Made by a program: the position numbers and the translations under genes
Shown here: one piece after another, positions 51,529 through 62,096 of the stretch
How positions within the stretch are numbered: the first letter of the stretch is position 1
How the letters are laid out: each line of letters begins with the position of its first letter
Notes under the pieces: generated by a model
Database searches by the model: none
What the model was told of the DNA's origin: nothing
Seen by the model: only the letters and a program-made list of their open reading frames with translations
Assembly (NCBI GenBank): GCA_030765045.1
Contig: CM060964.1
Span: 173,206,219 to 173,270,218 of the forward strand
Source: Tenodera sinensis
Lineage: Eukaryota > Arthropoda > Insecta > Mantodea > Mantidae
DNA: 64,000 nucleotides
Direction of reading: 5' to 3'

Positions 51529-51822
51529 ACAACTGTATAATTAGTTTTGTACTGGCTGCCTATCCTGTATCGGGATGTGTCACTGGAGTATAAAAGTGTG
51601 CTTACTCGTTGTTGTTGTTATGAACGGTTTACCTCGTTTACGTGCTGGGTGTTGGGGATGCTCACTAATGATGTGTGTGCTGTCCGGTGTGTAACTTCCC
51701 AGGCGGTGTCGTTCTCTGCGCGGCCGCCTGTGTAGCGGTGGAATCCAGCTCGGACCAGGTCGCTGCTGAAGTTGGTGAGGTCTTCCTGGACGTAGTTGGG
51801 TGCTGGTGTGGGTAGTTTATGA

Positions 51823-51836
51823 CACGTTGGGTGCCA
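51823..51836 (-). promoter_or_regulatory. Primer-binding-site-like sequence
   Basis: Three bases inside the 5' LTR end the minus strand reads TGGCACCCAACGTG. It begins with the TGG expected opposite a tRNA 3' CCA and resembles retroelement primer sites of the TGGCGCCCAACGTG type. The tRNA was not determined. Confidence 0.6.
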
Positions 51837-51839
51837 TTT

Positions 51840-52440
51840 TGGTGCGGGATTTTTGGATGCGTATATGGGATACTATGTTTCTGGTCTACTGGGGAAGGGG
51901 TAGGTCGGGAAAGCGTGGGTGCTCTTGATTGCTCCGGCTTTTTACAGTCTGGTTTTTGTTTGAGCACGAGGTCTTTATCTCAGGGTTGTCCAGCTGAGGA
52001 ATGTCCAGGTAATAAATCGAAGTCTTCTATTCCTTTTAATGTTTATTTCACTTTGCTCATGCCCCCTTCCGACACACAAGACCATGAAGAATCGTGATCC
52101 GCGTAACGCACACGTCTGTCTATCCCGCTGAAGATCGACCAAGCAGGTGTCTTTCTCTCCCGAAGACTGTATTCCTCCCATCGGCCTCTCCGCTTGGCCA
52201 ACTTCGCCTTAAATTAGACACGTGCGTCTTCAAGCGTTGGGTTTTTCAACCCCATTGTTCCCTTTCTTTCAGAGGTTGTTGCCTTCTTGCGGTACCGTTA
52301 CTTTCCCTGCCTGAGGTAATCGCTGTACCTTCGGCCCACCAGTCGAGTTGTAAGGTAAAGCCTATATTCGATTTTCAATTATATACAAATTATTACGTAG
52401 GTACGCGGGTTTTAATTGGCGGGCGCGGGTTTCCGCCTCA
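51840..52440 (-). repeat. 5' long terminal repeat
   Basis: 601 bp, the partner of 46400-47001. In element orientation it starts TGAGGCGGAAACC and ends ATCCCGCACCA. Confidence 0.9.
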
Positions 52441-52582
52441 CAGTGAAAGTGTGAGTTAATTTACACACTCCTAGTTCCGCCACTGTAGCACCTCCATTTC
52501 TTGCCCGCAACTGGATGGTCAGGGCTTGAGGGCGTTTTCTTCCGCCCAAGAGGGCAGTGTGTTGGGGATGCCTGTGTTAAAC

Positions 52583-53082
52583 ATATGGTATCTTAATCAC
52601 AATCGTTATGGCAATTTCTTGAGAACATCTAAATTCTCTAAAAATGTTCCATCTCAAGCACAGTTTGGGGAAGGAAGATTTATTTGAAACACTTCGTATC
52701 GCATCCTTGGACGATACTAAACTGAAATACCAATTTTGTTATTTAACCAACTTTTAGTTTTTGAGTTATACTCTTCACAGGCACACATACGGATCATTCT
52801 CCAAAAATGCTGTCTTCGGATACCGGGGGTATATTTCCAGTGAAATATCGGTATCGAAATTTGATGTGGCAAATGCCTTCTCTACCTGCTATGCCTTGGT
52901 AAGGAAAGTAAAGATTACCTGATTATCTTGACATACGAGTTTACACACTTTTGATAGACTATGATTTTAAGTTTACTTTGGTTTTAAGATTATGTATACG
53001 TTACCGCATAACAAAGACATTTATATACTTTTATAAAAAAGCAGCACAAAAGATGCATACCCATTAATTAGGAAATGCGATA
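52583..53082. other. Unrecognised spacer
   Basis: AT-rich. No gene or repeat was recognised. Confidence 0.5.
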
Positions 53083-54586
53083 CTATATAGCGTTTCACTC
53101 TTAGAAGACAGTATGGAGTTAATGGGACATCTCTGTCTCTATCTAGCGCATACAAGTTGCCATTAGCCGCGTCCTTTTCTACCCTCGCTCTGTTGCCACA
53201 TTCCTAATAGCATGGTATAAATATTCATTTGTTATAAATTTCAGGTTTGAACACATTATCCTATGCGGAATTTTTTTCTCTATCAGGTTATATCCTTTTC
53301 AGAGTCATTATACATTTCTATAGGTCCAAATTTCTTCAGAAAACGTTTTTTTCAATAGAAGTCCGATATTTGCTGTTTCTACACTCATCATGCACTAACT
53401 AACAAACTAACTGCTAGAATGCATCTATATTTTTTTCTTAGGTAGAGTAAACTATAGTGCTACTACCTGCCTACTTTGAATTCTCTATGTTTACCCAGTT
53501 AAGTGTTATAATTTTTTAAATTAAATGTTTTCGGAAAATTTTATATATGTGCACTGCAAAAGTTACGCAGTGTGAAACTTTTTTGTTATTGAGTTTACAT
53601 CAGGGAACCAGCGAGAACAAATGTTGAGGAAGGTTGGAGAAAGTTTTCAAAATAAACCAAAAGGCAGTAACCTCTTTCTTTTATTCAGTAAGGCAAACAA
53701 AAGGTATTCATCTATTCAGCGTCAGGCCTGACACAGAAGATAGTATAAGGAGCAGCACTAGCATTAGTTCGAAAGAAGCCGTGTGTGTAACTGTGAGCTG
53801 TTATTGCGTTATTTGTTTAATATTTTTGTAAATATTTGTAGTTATGGAGGGTGAAGCTAGGAAGGGACGATATGTTGGTAAATAAAGAAGTAAGGAACGC
53901 CAAATAATTATGAATGTGTTAGATTATTTTTTAAGTAAAATGCGTGTAAGTAAGGCGGTAAAAGAAACAGCTAAGGCTATCGGGTGTTCAGAAGCAGTAG
54001 TGTGTATGATTAAAAAGGAACTAATGAAAGGACCTCTAAGAACGCCATCGAAAAAGAAAGCAAAAAGGGCGGGACTACACAAAACGCTAGGTTAACGCAA
54101 TATGATTGAATAGTGCAAGGTGGAGTGCGGCGAATTGTTCATTCTTTACTGTTTGCAAATATTCCACCCACGCTGAATATAATTTTGTCACAGTTCAACA
54201 GTGATGAGACCCTACCAAATTTGTCAAGGGCCACTCTGATTTGGGGTTCGAATATGAAAGAAAGGGTAACAAGTGCATATTAATAGAAAGAGACGATACC
54301 ATCAGATGGCGACATAAATATCTAAAAGACGTAAAAGGTTTAGGGACCAGGGGAAATCAGTTGTTTACACAGACGAGTCATTTGTAAATTTAGGTCATAC
54401 AGTAACAAAGGTATGGAGGGATACCAAAGTTAAAAGTGCCCGTCTCGTCAAGCAGCAATTGAAGGACTAAGTACAGGACTCAGGCCACCTCGAGTCGCTC
54501 GAAGAGAAAGATTCGCAACTAGTACATGTTGCAACACTGCGCTCCATTTAACGTGTACTGTCTTTTAAGGGTGAGACGCGCTATAG
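53083..54586 (+). mobile_element. IS630/Tc1/mariner-type element, copy 2
   Basis: The ends are CTATATAGCGTTTCACTCTT and, reverse-complemented, CTATAGCGCGTCTCACCCTT. TA dinucleotides flank both ends (GATA at the left, TAAG at the right), consistent with a TA target. It is the inverted counterpart of 41078-42596, with high similarity along its whole length. Confidence 0.85.
53634..54470 (+). pseudogene. DDE transposase, truncated and frameshifted (copy 2)
   Basis: 53634-53831 is the short leader frame also present in copy 1. MEGEARKGRYVGK starts near 53844, with a stop after it. 53910-54095 gives a clean helix-turn-helix (DYFLSKMRVSKAVKETAKAI, then GCSEAVVCMIKKEL). Broken catalytic blocks follow, with ERDDTIRWRHKYL-like and YTDESFVNLGH-like sequence to about 54470. 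As in copy 1, the C-terminal half of the DDE domain is missing. Comparing the copies shows independent frameshifts, so both are dead derivatives of one deleted ancestor. Confidence 0.7.
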
Positions 54587-55138
54587 TAAGAAAGTATATA
54601 GTGTCCTAAACCTCGAATACTTGGACAGTAACCACGCCATGAATCTACGCATATCTATATTATGAATATTAAATCAGACATCAATCGATTTATCACTAAA
54701 TTTGTCATTGGCGAAATGTTTCGCTTTTAGTGGTTTATAACCAAGGTTTGTTTAAATGTTCAGCGTTTGGGAACTGGAAAATCTGGATATTACTGTCATT
54801 TCTAAAATTGTCCTTGATTTGGAAACACAGCACTTATAAAACATTGTTGAAAACACATAAATGCTTCTTTATTCAATGATTTTCTTAAGCCAATTATCCA
54901 AACAGCTTTAATTTCCACTAAATTCTGTAAAAGCTGACATTCCCTCTGTGGCATGCACAGCGCATGTGCATAGGAGACAAGTTTACTATCAGGGAGAGTG
55001 GCGATCAGGCATTGCTTCAAGTGAGCTTGGGTATATCGACCCATCGATGACATAACTTCATTGTAGTTTATTACAATAGCAGTTGCTCTATTCACCGGAC
55101 CACAGGTCACAAGTCCACAAAGAGCACGTGTCGTCTTC
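54587..55138. other. Unrecognised spacer
   Basis: Contains a 102-codon open frame on the minus strand (54802-55110) with several cysteines and no domain I recognise. Confidence 0.4.
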
Positions 55139-55405
55139 CCTGATCTTCGGGTAACATTCTAGCCTCTGGTTTCCCAGGCTATTGATTCAAACCAGGTGGG
55201 TACAATGGTTTCTTTTTTCGGGCCAAATATCCCTAATAAGGCCTCTGTCGGAAGGAAAGTAAAGCCTGTGGTCAAATATCGTAGATTTATGGGCGTGAAA
55301 CAACCTCAAGCCTGGTAGAGGGCTCTGAGAAAATTCTACGGTCTTTTGCGACCAATATAGGACGCTGAGTCATTGCAATTAAAAAGCGTCTATAACTAAA
55401 AGCTC
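55139..55405 (+). mobile_element. tRNA-derived SINE, family E, second copy
   Basis: Matches the 44336 copy: CTTCGGGTAACATTCTAGCC, then TTTCCCAGGCTATTGATTCA (degenerate B box), ATATCGTAGATTTATGGGCG and ACAACCTCAAGCCTGGTAGA. The head is damaged at its start. Confidence 0.75.
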
Positions 55406-55949
55406 CATATTTCATAAAGAGCGCATCGTAACAAGATATTTAAGGTATAAGAACTTACCCTCTATTGATTGGTGGTATAGGAAATTTGCTGTTCATAAAA
55501 TTATTATTATTACTCACACTGTTGCAGGTTAGGTGCAATTCCACAGCATAGAGTCAATATAATTTAGGGTTTTCAGCGTCACTTTCTGCAATATTACTGC
55601 TTAATATTATGCACTTAAAGACGAACGAAACACAAAAGTAATGTTTCTTCCTAAATGAAGGATATGGCCTTTAAAATGCAGTGCTAAGATTGTTTCCTTC
55701 CTAAGCGATACCGTTATCGCTGTGCAAGGAAATATTAAACACCTCATACGTCATCAACTCCATCCGCTCGTTGCAAGTACTTACGTGGAAATTCACCACT
55801 TGCTTACAGCTGCATGTGCACTAATACGTTTTCACAAATTGTTCTTGATGGTATTGAAGTTCAAGGGCAGTGTACTTTATGGTGGTGTTTTGGTGATGGC
55901 ATTACTGAGTCAGTTTAGCATTATACAAACAACGTAATAGTGTGAAAAA
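55406..55949. other. Unrecognised spacer
   Basis: No domain or repeat was recognised. It may include the left end of the Kolobok-like element, whose terminus I could not define. Confidence 0.4.
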
Positions 55950-57052
55950 TAAAATACCTGAATGTTGTGCATATGGCTGCAATGTGAGAAGCGAATTCAT
56001 TTTCACCTGTTTCCAAGCAGAGATAAATCTCCCTAAAGATAAGGATATGAGTAGAATTTTGCAAAAGAAAAGGTTTTGTGCCTGGTTCCAGTACTCGTTT
56101 ATGTTCCTTCCATTTTAAGGACACCATTATGAGTACACACAGTCATTAAAAAGCAGCTTTATTAAAATTTGGAATTATTCCTACTATAAAGAAAAGTGAA
56201 GATATTTCAAGTTGTAGTAAGATAATTAATTGATCCTTCGCATCTTCATCCAAGAGAAAACAGCAAATAACAGAACGCTGTGAGGCAAGAAATCGTAAGA
56301 GCATTGTCTCCGAATTATAAGACAGTGTTATTTGCAACAAAACTGACAACAAAAGGGATGACAACAAAAGTAGTGAAAGAGAATTCAGAATAGAAGGCGA
56401 CTAAAAATAAAAATAACAATAAAAAAGAAGAATTCAGAAGTAAAATGTGAACTAGGTACTCAATTCACCCACGATATATTGTTGGAACCTAAAACATCTA
56501 TGAAACAAGCAATGATGAGGAAGATGAGGATAAACTGAATGCAAATTTCTACAAACGATACTTCAGATTTTGATACAAGTGACAACGAGGAAGAAAAAGA
56601 AGCGGAAGGAGGAGGAGAGTGTTTCATCATTTCATATGGAAATGAAGCCACAGTGGAATATTGCAATGTTGCTTGGACATCCCTACTTTTAGTTTTCAAG
56701 GTACGTGTTTTATGTAGAAATGAAATTAAAACAGAACAATTTCTCATTCCATTAAACGGACAATGCTATGTATTAAAACAGTGTGGTATTGCGGTAATAC
56801 ATTCACTTGGAACTCACAACATTTATCTGAAAACAAACCCGAAGAAACTGCTTTAATATCAAGTGCATCATTACTATCCGGTAGATATATTGTTCAGAAA
56901 TTTAAGTCCTGCAAACCACAGAGTTTGGCAATTTTTTCAAGGCCTACATGTGATACCATTCGAAACATGGCAACAGCACCCGTTATTAAATCAATCTGGG
57001 TTCAACAAGGAAAAAGGAACTTGAATTCATTAAAAGGTTGCCATACACCTAT

Positions 57053-57290
57053 ATGGTTGGTAGGTTTAAAAAATTATTTTGTTGTTTAACGACGCTGTCA
57101 ATTACCAAGATCATATCAGCGGCGCCGGTGTGCCGAAATTTCGTCCCGCAGATGTTCTTTTACATGCAAGTAAATCTACTGGCATGGAGCTGTCGTTTTT
57201 CAGCACACTTAAAACCCATCGGTCTGAGCTCGATTTGAACCGGTGGCCTTGGAATCAGTAGGCCAGCGTCAAACCAACATGGTTGACAGG
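57053..57290 (-). mobile_element. tRNA-derived SINE, family F, in the Kolobok-like transposase
   Basis: On the minus strand the head has GTTGGTTTGACGCTGGCCTA and the B box CCGGTTCAAATCGA. The body contains GTAGATTTACTTGCATGTAA and ends with a GTCGTTAAACAACAAAA tail. The flanks ATGGTTGGTAGG (57053-57064) and ATGGTTGACAGG (57279-57290) form a 12-bp duplication with two differences. The central GTAGATTTA..GTAAAAGAA motif is shared with family E. Confidence 0.75.
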
Positions 57291-57793
57291 GCAGTATGAC
57301 TGCGTAGGATTTTCAGCCCAATATTTACTCCATTCCATCATGAATTTAAATTCCCGCAAAATTACTGACTTTGAACTTGTTCAAAGAAGTATGATGAAAG
57401 GTGATTTGGTCAAGCCTGCTTGCTACAACATACTGACTAGGCTTGTGAAACAGGAAACGTGTAGAGCTGAAATTTGTCTCACCAATAGACATAAAAGTGT
57501 AACATCCGTTAAACACTCAGTACAAAAACATGAATCTGACGTACGGCATTTGTCTAAAAGTCCAATGAAAGAAATTAAAATTATAGAAAAACCATACACT
57601 GGGTTCGTGGTATGGAAAAACACTATAAATAACCACTTATGGTGAGCTGTACTAAACTGTATCGAGAACAGTGTCATATTAATTGAAAAATTCACATCAA
57701 TTCTTCCACATGAAAATGAACATAAATGGCTAGCAAATGGTGACTGGAAACTTTGTGGGTATGATGAATTGTTGGAAGAGGAAAGAAATGAAT

Positions 57794-58712
57794 CAGGGTT
57801 ACCAATGTTTAAAAGTAAAATTATGGTACGGGCCACTCAAAATTATAGATTTGGATTAAAAGTTATCGTACATCATAAACCAAATGCTACAAAAGTAAAT
57901 GTATCAGCATAACACTTATGAAAATGTAATAGTATTGATATTTTATGGTACAAGATTGAAGAACTTAATCAGTATTACAACTTCAGCACTTATGTTTCTG
58001 GCATTATTCATGAGAATGTTCATCTTCCTCAACTGTTGCAGCCTCGTACAAATTTGTTGTTGATATAAACCTTAACATCTCGGTCACTTGCAGATTTCTG
58101 GACACACCACGTTCTTTCATAAGCTGAGACGACCGAATAGGTACATTTACTGCATCTCACGCCAGTTTGTTTATAATTTTGGTTTTTAATAAACCTAGTT
58201 TGGAAATAACTCTTTCACAAGAAGTGTTTCTGTGGGGCAATGAAATCATTGCTAACGCAAACACCGCCAGTTTTTTGAAATCAGTATTTCCACCAAGATG
58301 ACATGTGTTTAACAGCACTCCAGAAACTGTCAGGTTCAGGCATGTTCTTTATTTCACACGGAATATCACTTATTCCGAGATTTTTCCATTGATCATCAAT
58401 TTTCTGAACAGTGCCTTCTTCATTGAGATTACCAGATCTGGGCACACTGGCAACAAGAGGATAAAGGATAGAAGGATTAGCAGGATATGAAATGCTTGCT
58501 TTAGAGGGGTGGAGAGAGGCCATGAGGGCAAAAGTGGTGTCGCTATTTGTAATTAATTTCATTTCGCTGGTGTGACAAACTAGTGAAAATGATTTTCGCC
58601 GGCGTCGAAATTATCGTAAATCCCCATAATTATTGTACGGGTTGACAACCATGAGTACAAACATTCAAATTATCGTATTCCCCCATAATTATCGTACGAG
58701 TTGGCAACCCTG
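57794..58712 (-). mobile_element. Deleted hAT element, copy 2
   Basis: 919 bp with ends CAGGGTTACCAAT and, reverse-complemented, CAGGGTTGCCAAC, plus internal ATTATGGTAC/ATTATCGTAC blocks. On the minus strand 58562-58281 is an intact 93-codon transposase fragment with NEEGTVQKIDDQWKNL and EPDSFWSAVKHM. A later out-of-frame stretch resembles the hAT dimerisation end. It has no 8-bp duplication of its own. Its left end abuts the Kolobok-like transposase. Confidence 0.85.
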
Positions 58713-59081
58713 ATTGGAAGTGGAACAGATTAAAGTACGCCGGTATCTCTTAAATTATTGTTACACTATAATAAACTGTAATACAAATTAAATGATTAAA
58801 TTACTAATGTATGAGCATATATTCAGTTTTATCCCAAGGAATATCATCAATAAGGCCGAACTTTGATTACCTAAAGAATATTTAAAATTGCCTTAAAATT
58901 ATGACTTTATGACCTTAAAATTTATTACAATAGCCTAAATGGACGAAGAATGGCTTAAGAATTACCTTCATTTGTTTATGTTTTGCAAATTTCACTTCCA
59001 TTTTTATCACGAATTTGAATCACAATACGTTAAAACACTTCTTGTAAGTTTTCAAATTTGGTCTATCTGGTGGCAATACGG

Positions 59082-59325
59082 AGCCGTGCTGTAGCCGAGT
59101 GGTTAGACCATTCGCTTCTCACTAAAGCGGCCCGGATTCGATTCCAGGCAACCGCATGTGGGATTCGTGGTGGACGAAGCGGCGCTGGGGCGGGTTTCCT
59201 CCGGATTCTCCCGTTTCCCCGCCATCTCATTCCACCGGTGCTCCATCTTCATTCCATGTATCATCAGTGTCACCGCCTGGGGTGCCATAGTAGTAAACGC
59301 GGGCGTTAAACACTACAAAAAATAA
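59082..59325 (+). mobile_element. tRNA-derived SINE, family A, third copy
   Basis: The head GAGCCGTGCTGTAGCCGAGT (A box) and GGATTCGATTCCAG (B box) is followed by the family A body with GTGGTGGACGAAGCGGCGCT. It ends GCGGGCGTTAAACACTACAA. It is the closest match to the 14968-15206 copy. Confidence 0.88.
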
Positions 59326-59677
59326 TACGGATTTAGATATTGAGAAGCTTCTTCCAACATCAACAAAGGATACAAGAACATGCTTAAAGCAACAAATGTT
59401 GCCGGTTTTCGGCTCTTCCTCCTCGAGGGACTGGTTAAAATGGGTTTAGTTTTACTCAAAATGCTGTGAGTCATATATTTTCCACATAACATCGCTCTAA
59501 TATCATCAGAAAAAAGATTAAAAGTTATCAATATTCAAACTGTAGGGGAATTTTGGATGCTTAAATTTACTTGTACTAACTTGAACAAAAAGTAATTGAG
59601 AGATTGTCTACAATTTCTTCAAAACATTTTAAATAAGTTCACAAATTAAACAACATCCGTGATGGAACATTTTATTT

Positions 59678-59793
59678 GTACGTATATGACAAATTTCATT
59701 CTCATACCATCTATTTAGGAACGCCTGAGAATTAGATGACCCTTCGCGCAGGTCTCACTGAAGGTGGGTATTTACTTTTGTGAAAGATAGTAC
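59678..59793 (+). mobile_element. Solo arm of the foldback element
   Basis: Matches the right arm of 9424-10236: GTACGTATATGACAAATTTC, ATTCTCATACCATCTATTTA, then GGTCTCACTGAAGGTGGGTA and TTTTGTGAAAGATAGTACA. No partner arm is nearby. Confidence 0.7.
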
Positions 59794-60134
59794 ACTACAG
59801 TCACAGCAATAAGAAGAGGGCGAAAATCGCTTCTCTAGCGCTACATGATACTGTGGTTTGAAACTGTTCTGTGCGTTAACATGGTGGATAATTATGTAGC
59901 CTGTATGTCTATCGTCATTAACTGAGTCCTAGTATTACAAACTGAACCCATGTTATCACATCTCTTGCCTCAGTTGTGTACTACCATTGTCTGTGGAAAC
60001 ATTTGTCAGCTATTATGCTGGGCATATACGAGCATATTGGTTATTATCAATGGATTTGACTACTTAGGTCTTTAAACTTTGACCTGAGCACATAACCTTA
60101 CTCTCATTTACATATCGTGGTCCAGGGTGACGAG

Positions 60135-60245
60135 AGAGTAGTATTAATCAACGAAATACTGCTCTCTTTAGACGGAAATCGAACTCGAGACCTCTAGATT
60201 TTGAAGTTAGCAGGCTAACATTGGACCTAGAGACGCTCTATATAA
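60135..60245 (-). mobile_element. tRNA-derived SINE head remnant
   Basis: On the minus strand: TCTCTAGGTCCAATGTTAGC (A-box-like, close to the family E head), then CTCGAGTTCGATTTCCGTC (B box). It is short and truncated. Confidence 0.5.
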
Positions 60246-60257
60246 CTTTGGGGAGGG

Positions 60258-60790
60258 GGGGGGGGTTTAACGCACTTTTACCGATTAGGTCATATCGGAC
60301 GATGAATGAATGAAATGGGTGAAATGATGCTCAAATGAACCCCGAGTCCAAAGAGCTTAGTCATCTGACACTCATATTTTACGATAAAGGCTAGTTCGCA
60401 ACCACCGAGCAAAGGTAACCAGAACGACAACGGCAGCGGGAAGCAAGATGCTTAATATTTGGTTCACAACAGCCCGGCAACGAGAACGGCCAGATACTCT
60501 ATCGATCAGCTTATCGATAGAAAGTGGATGTCGATACTGTGCATTGGGAATTGATTTGTTTCTAACTGACCACTGATACTTTTTCTAGCTTGCGACTAGA
60601 GAAAGCTCTAGCGACTGTTTCATGGTACGGCCGGCTTGAATAACTGTTACAGCTAGAACTCTAATACGCACAATTTGAATCAGTCGTTGTGAACACTCAT
60701 ATATTTCAACTTTCTCGTTCTGGTTATCGTTACCCTTACCGGTGGTTGTGAATCAGTCTTTGTGGAAAACCCCGGAAAAAAGAACTTCAG
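60258..60790 (-). mobile_element. tRNA-derived SINE, family C, truncated and interrupted
   Basis: 60258-60388 matches the 3' half of the 20140-20397 copy (CATATCGGACGATGAATGAA, then GGTGAAATGATGCTCAAATG). About 30 bp resume at 60759 (GGAAAACCCCGGAAAAAAG). The tRNA-like head is lost. The gap holds a MITE (60389-60758). A G-run borders the left side. Confidence 0.65.
60389..60758. mobile_element. MITE of about 370 bp
   Basis: The ends are GGCTAGTTCGCAACCACCG and, reverse-complemented, GACTGATTCACAACCACCG (15 of 19 identical), both followed by GGTAAC and CCAGAACGA-like blocks. A second, inner pair of related inverted motifs (GGTTCACAAC near 60460, GTTGTGAAC near 60684) lies inside. It contains an ATCGAT..ATCGAT palindrome near 60498. 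It has no coding capacity and the superfamily is unknown. Confidence 0.6.
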
Positions 60791-61202
60791 TCAATAAGTC
60801 ACGTGTTGGCTAATGTGAATACAAATCACGTTCCAGGCACAGAATCCTTCTGTGAACAGCACTCGTGGAGTAATGTAAGCTGGATTACATTTTGTAGATG
60901 GGTTTAAATAAAACTTTTATTTCAGCCTATGCCTACAAGTGTATAAAATTGTACAATCTGTTTTAGCTCCAAATCTAGTGCTTTACACCAGTCATTAACA
61001 ATCGGCCCATATTTTAAACAGTGCTTGCCCGCCCCGAGAATCCACCACTTCTTTTGTAGGCTGCGTGTAACTCTGTAGAGCTCACCTTTAAACCAGATTG
61101 TCCCGCTACACAATTAAAGCGGTGGAGTTGCCAACATATAAGGAGTTAGATTGAGAATTCGAGTTTTTTCCAGCAGCAGCTAAGGCTGAGCTCGTATATG
61201 GT

Positions 61203-62096
61203 CAGGGTTGCCAATGTTTAAAAGTAAAATTATCGTACGGGCCACTCAAAATTATAGATTTGGATTCATAATTATCGTACATCATAAACCAAATGCTACA
61301 AAAGTAAATGTATCAGCATAACACTTATGAAAATGTAATAGTATTGATGTTTTATGGCACAAGATTGAAGAACTTAATCAGTATTACAACTTCAGCACTT
61401 ATGTTTCTGGCATTATTCATGAGAAGGTTCATCTTCCTCAACTGTTGCAGCCTCGTACAAATTTGTTGTTTATATAAACTTTAACATCTCGGTCACTTGC
61501 AGATTTCTGGACACACCACGTTCTTTCATAAGCTGAGACGACAGAATAGGTACATTTACTGCATCTAACGCCAGTTTGTTTATAATTTTGGTTTTTATTA
61601 AAGCTAGTTTGGAAAAAACTCTTCCACAAGAAGTGTTTCTATGGGGCAATTAAATCACTGATACAGCAACCTCCGCCAGTTCTTTGAAATCAGTATTTCC
61701 ATCAAGATGACATGTATTCAACAGCACTCCAGAAACTGCCAGGTTCAGACATGTTCTTTATTTCACACGGAATATCACGAGTTTTTTTTTTTCTTCCTTT
61801 TTTTTTTTCTTTTTTTCTTTTTTTTTTTTTTTTTTTTTTTTTTCGTTGATCATCAATTTTCTTCATTGAGATTACCAGATCTGGGCACACTGGCAACAAG
61901 AAGATAAAGTGTAGAGGGATTAGTAGGATATGGAATGTTTGCCTTAGAGGGGTGGAGACAGGCCATGAGGGCAAAAGTGGTGTCGCTATTTGTAATTAAT
62001 TTCATTTCGCTGGTGTGACAAACTAGTGAAAATGATTTTCGCCGGTATCGAAATTATCGTACACCCCCATAATTATAGTACGAGTTGGCAACCCTG
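61203..62096 (-). mobile_element. Deleted hAT element, copy 3
   Basis: 894 bp, the same family and orientation as 57794-58712, with ends CAGGGTTGCCAAT and, reverse-complemented, CAGGGTTGCCAAC. The transposase fragment (about 61974-61702, minus) is disrupted by a T-rich tract of about 65 bp (61781-61843) and a small deletion. Its right end abuts the C-terminal part of the Kolobok-like transposase. Confidence 0.85.

Larger units (their letters stand above)
46400..52440 (-). mobile_element. Gag-protease-only LTR retrotransposon
   Basis: Two direct repeats, 46400-47001 and 51840-52440, start TGGTGCGGG and end CCGCCTCA on the plus strand (TG...CA ends when read on the minus strand). I count roughly 14 differences over about 600 bp. 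The flanks share CAGT, a 4-bp target duplication (46396-46399, 52441-52444). The genes are on the minus strand, so 51840-52440 is the 5' LTR. The internal region has a primer-binding-site-like sequence, a long gag and a protease fragment. There is no reverse transcriptase, RNase H or integrase: 47002-48446 is non-coding. It must depend on a relative for copying. Confidence 0.88.
45533..52582 (+). mobile_element. hAT element containing an LTR retrotransposon
   Basis: The ends are CAGGCATCCCCAAG at 45541 and, reverse-complemented, CAGGCATCCCCAAC at 52574. The flanking octamers are TCTTACAC and TGTTAAAC (6 of 8 identical). Without the LTR element (46400-52440) the hAT is about 1 kb and encodes only the transposase C-terminus (45678-46142). 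The terminal motif is close to that of vertebrate and insect ZBED-type hATs. Confidence 0.75.
58713..61202. other. 2.5-kb segment between the two hAT copies
   Basis: It holds a family A SINE (59082-59325), a solo foldback arm (59678-59793), a SINE-head remnant (60135-60245), and a family C SINE interrupted by a MITE (60258-60790). The rest (58713-59081, 59326-59677, 59794-60134, 60791-61202) shows nothing recognisable. No part of it matches the Kolobok-like transposase. Confidence 0.6.

Noticed and set aside
57794..58712. Independent 8-bp target duplications for hAT copies 2 and 3
   Set aside because: Flanking octamers of each copy do not match on inspection; only copy 1 gives a convincing duplication.
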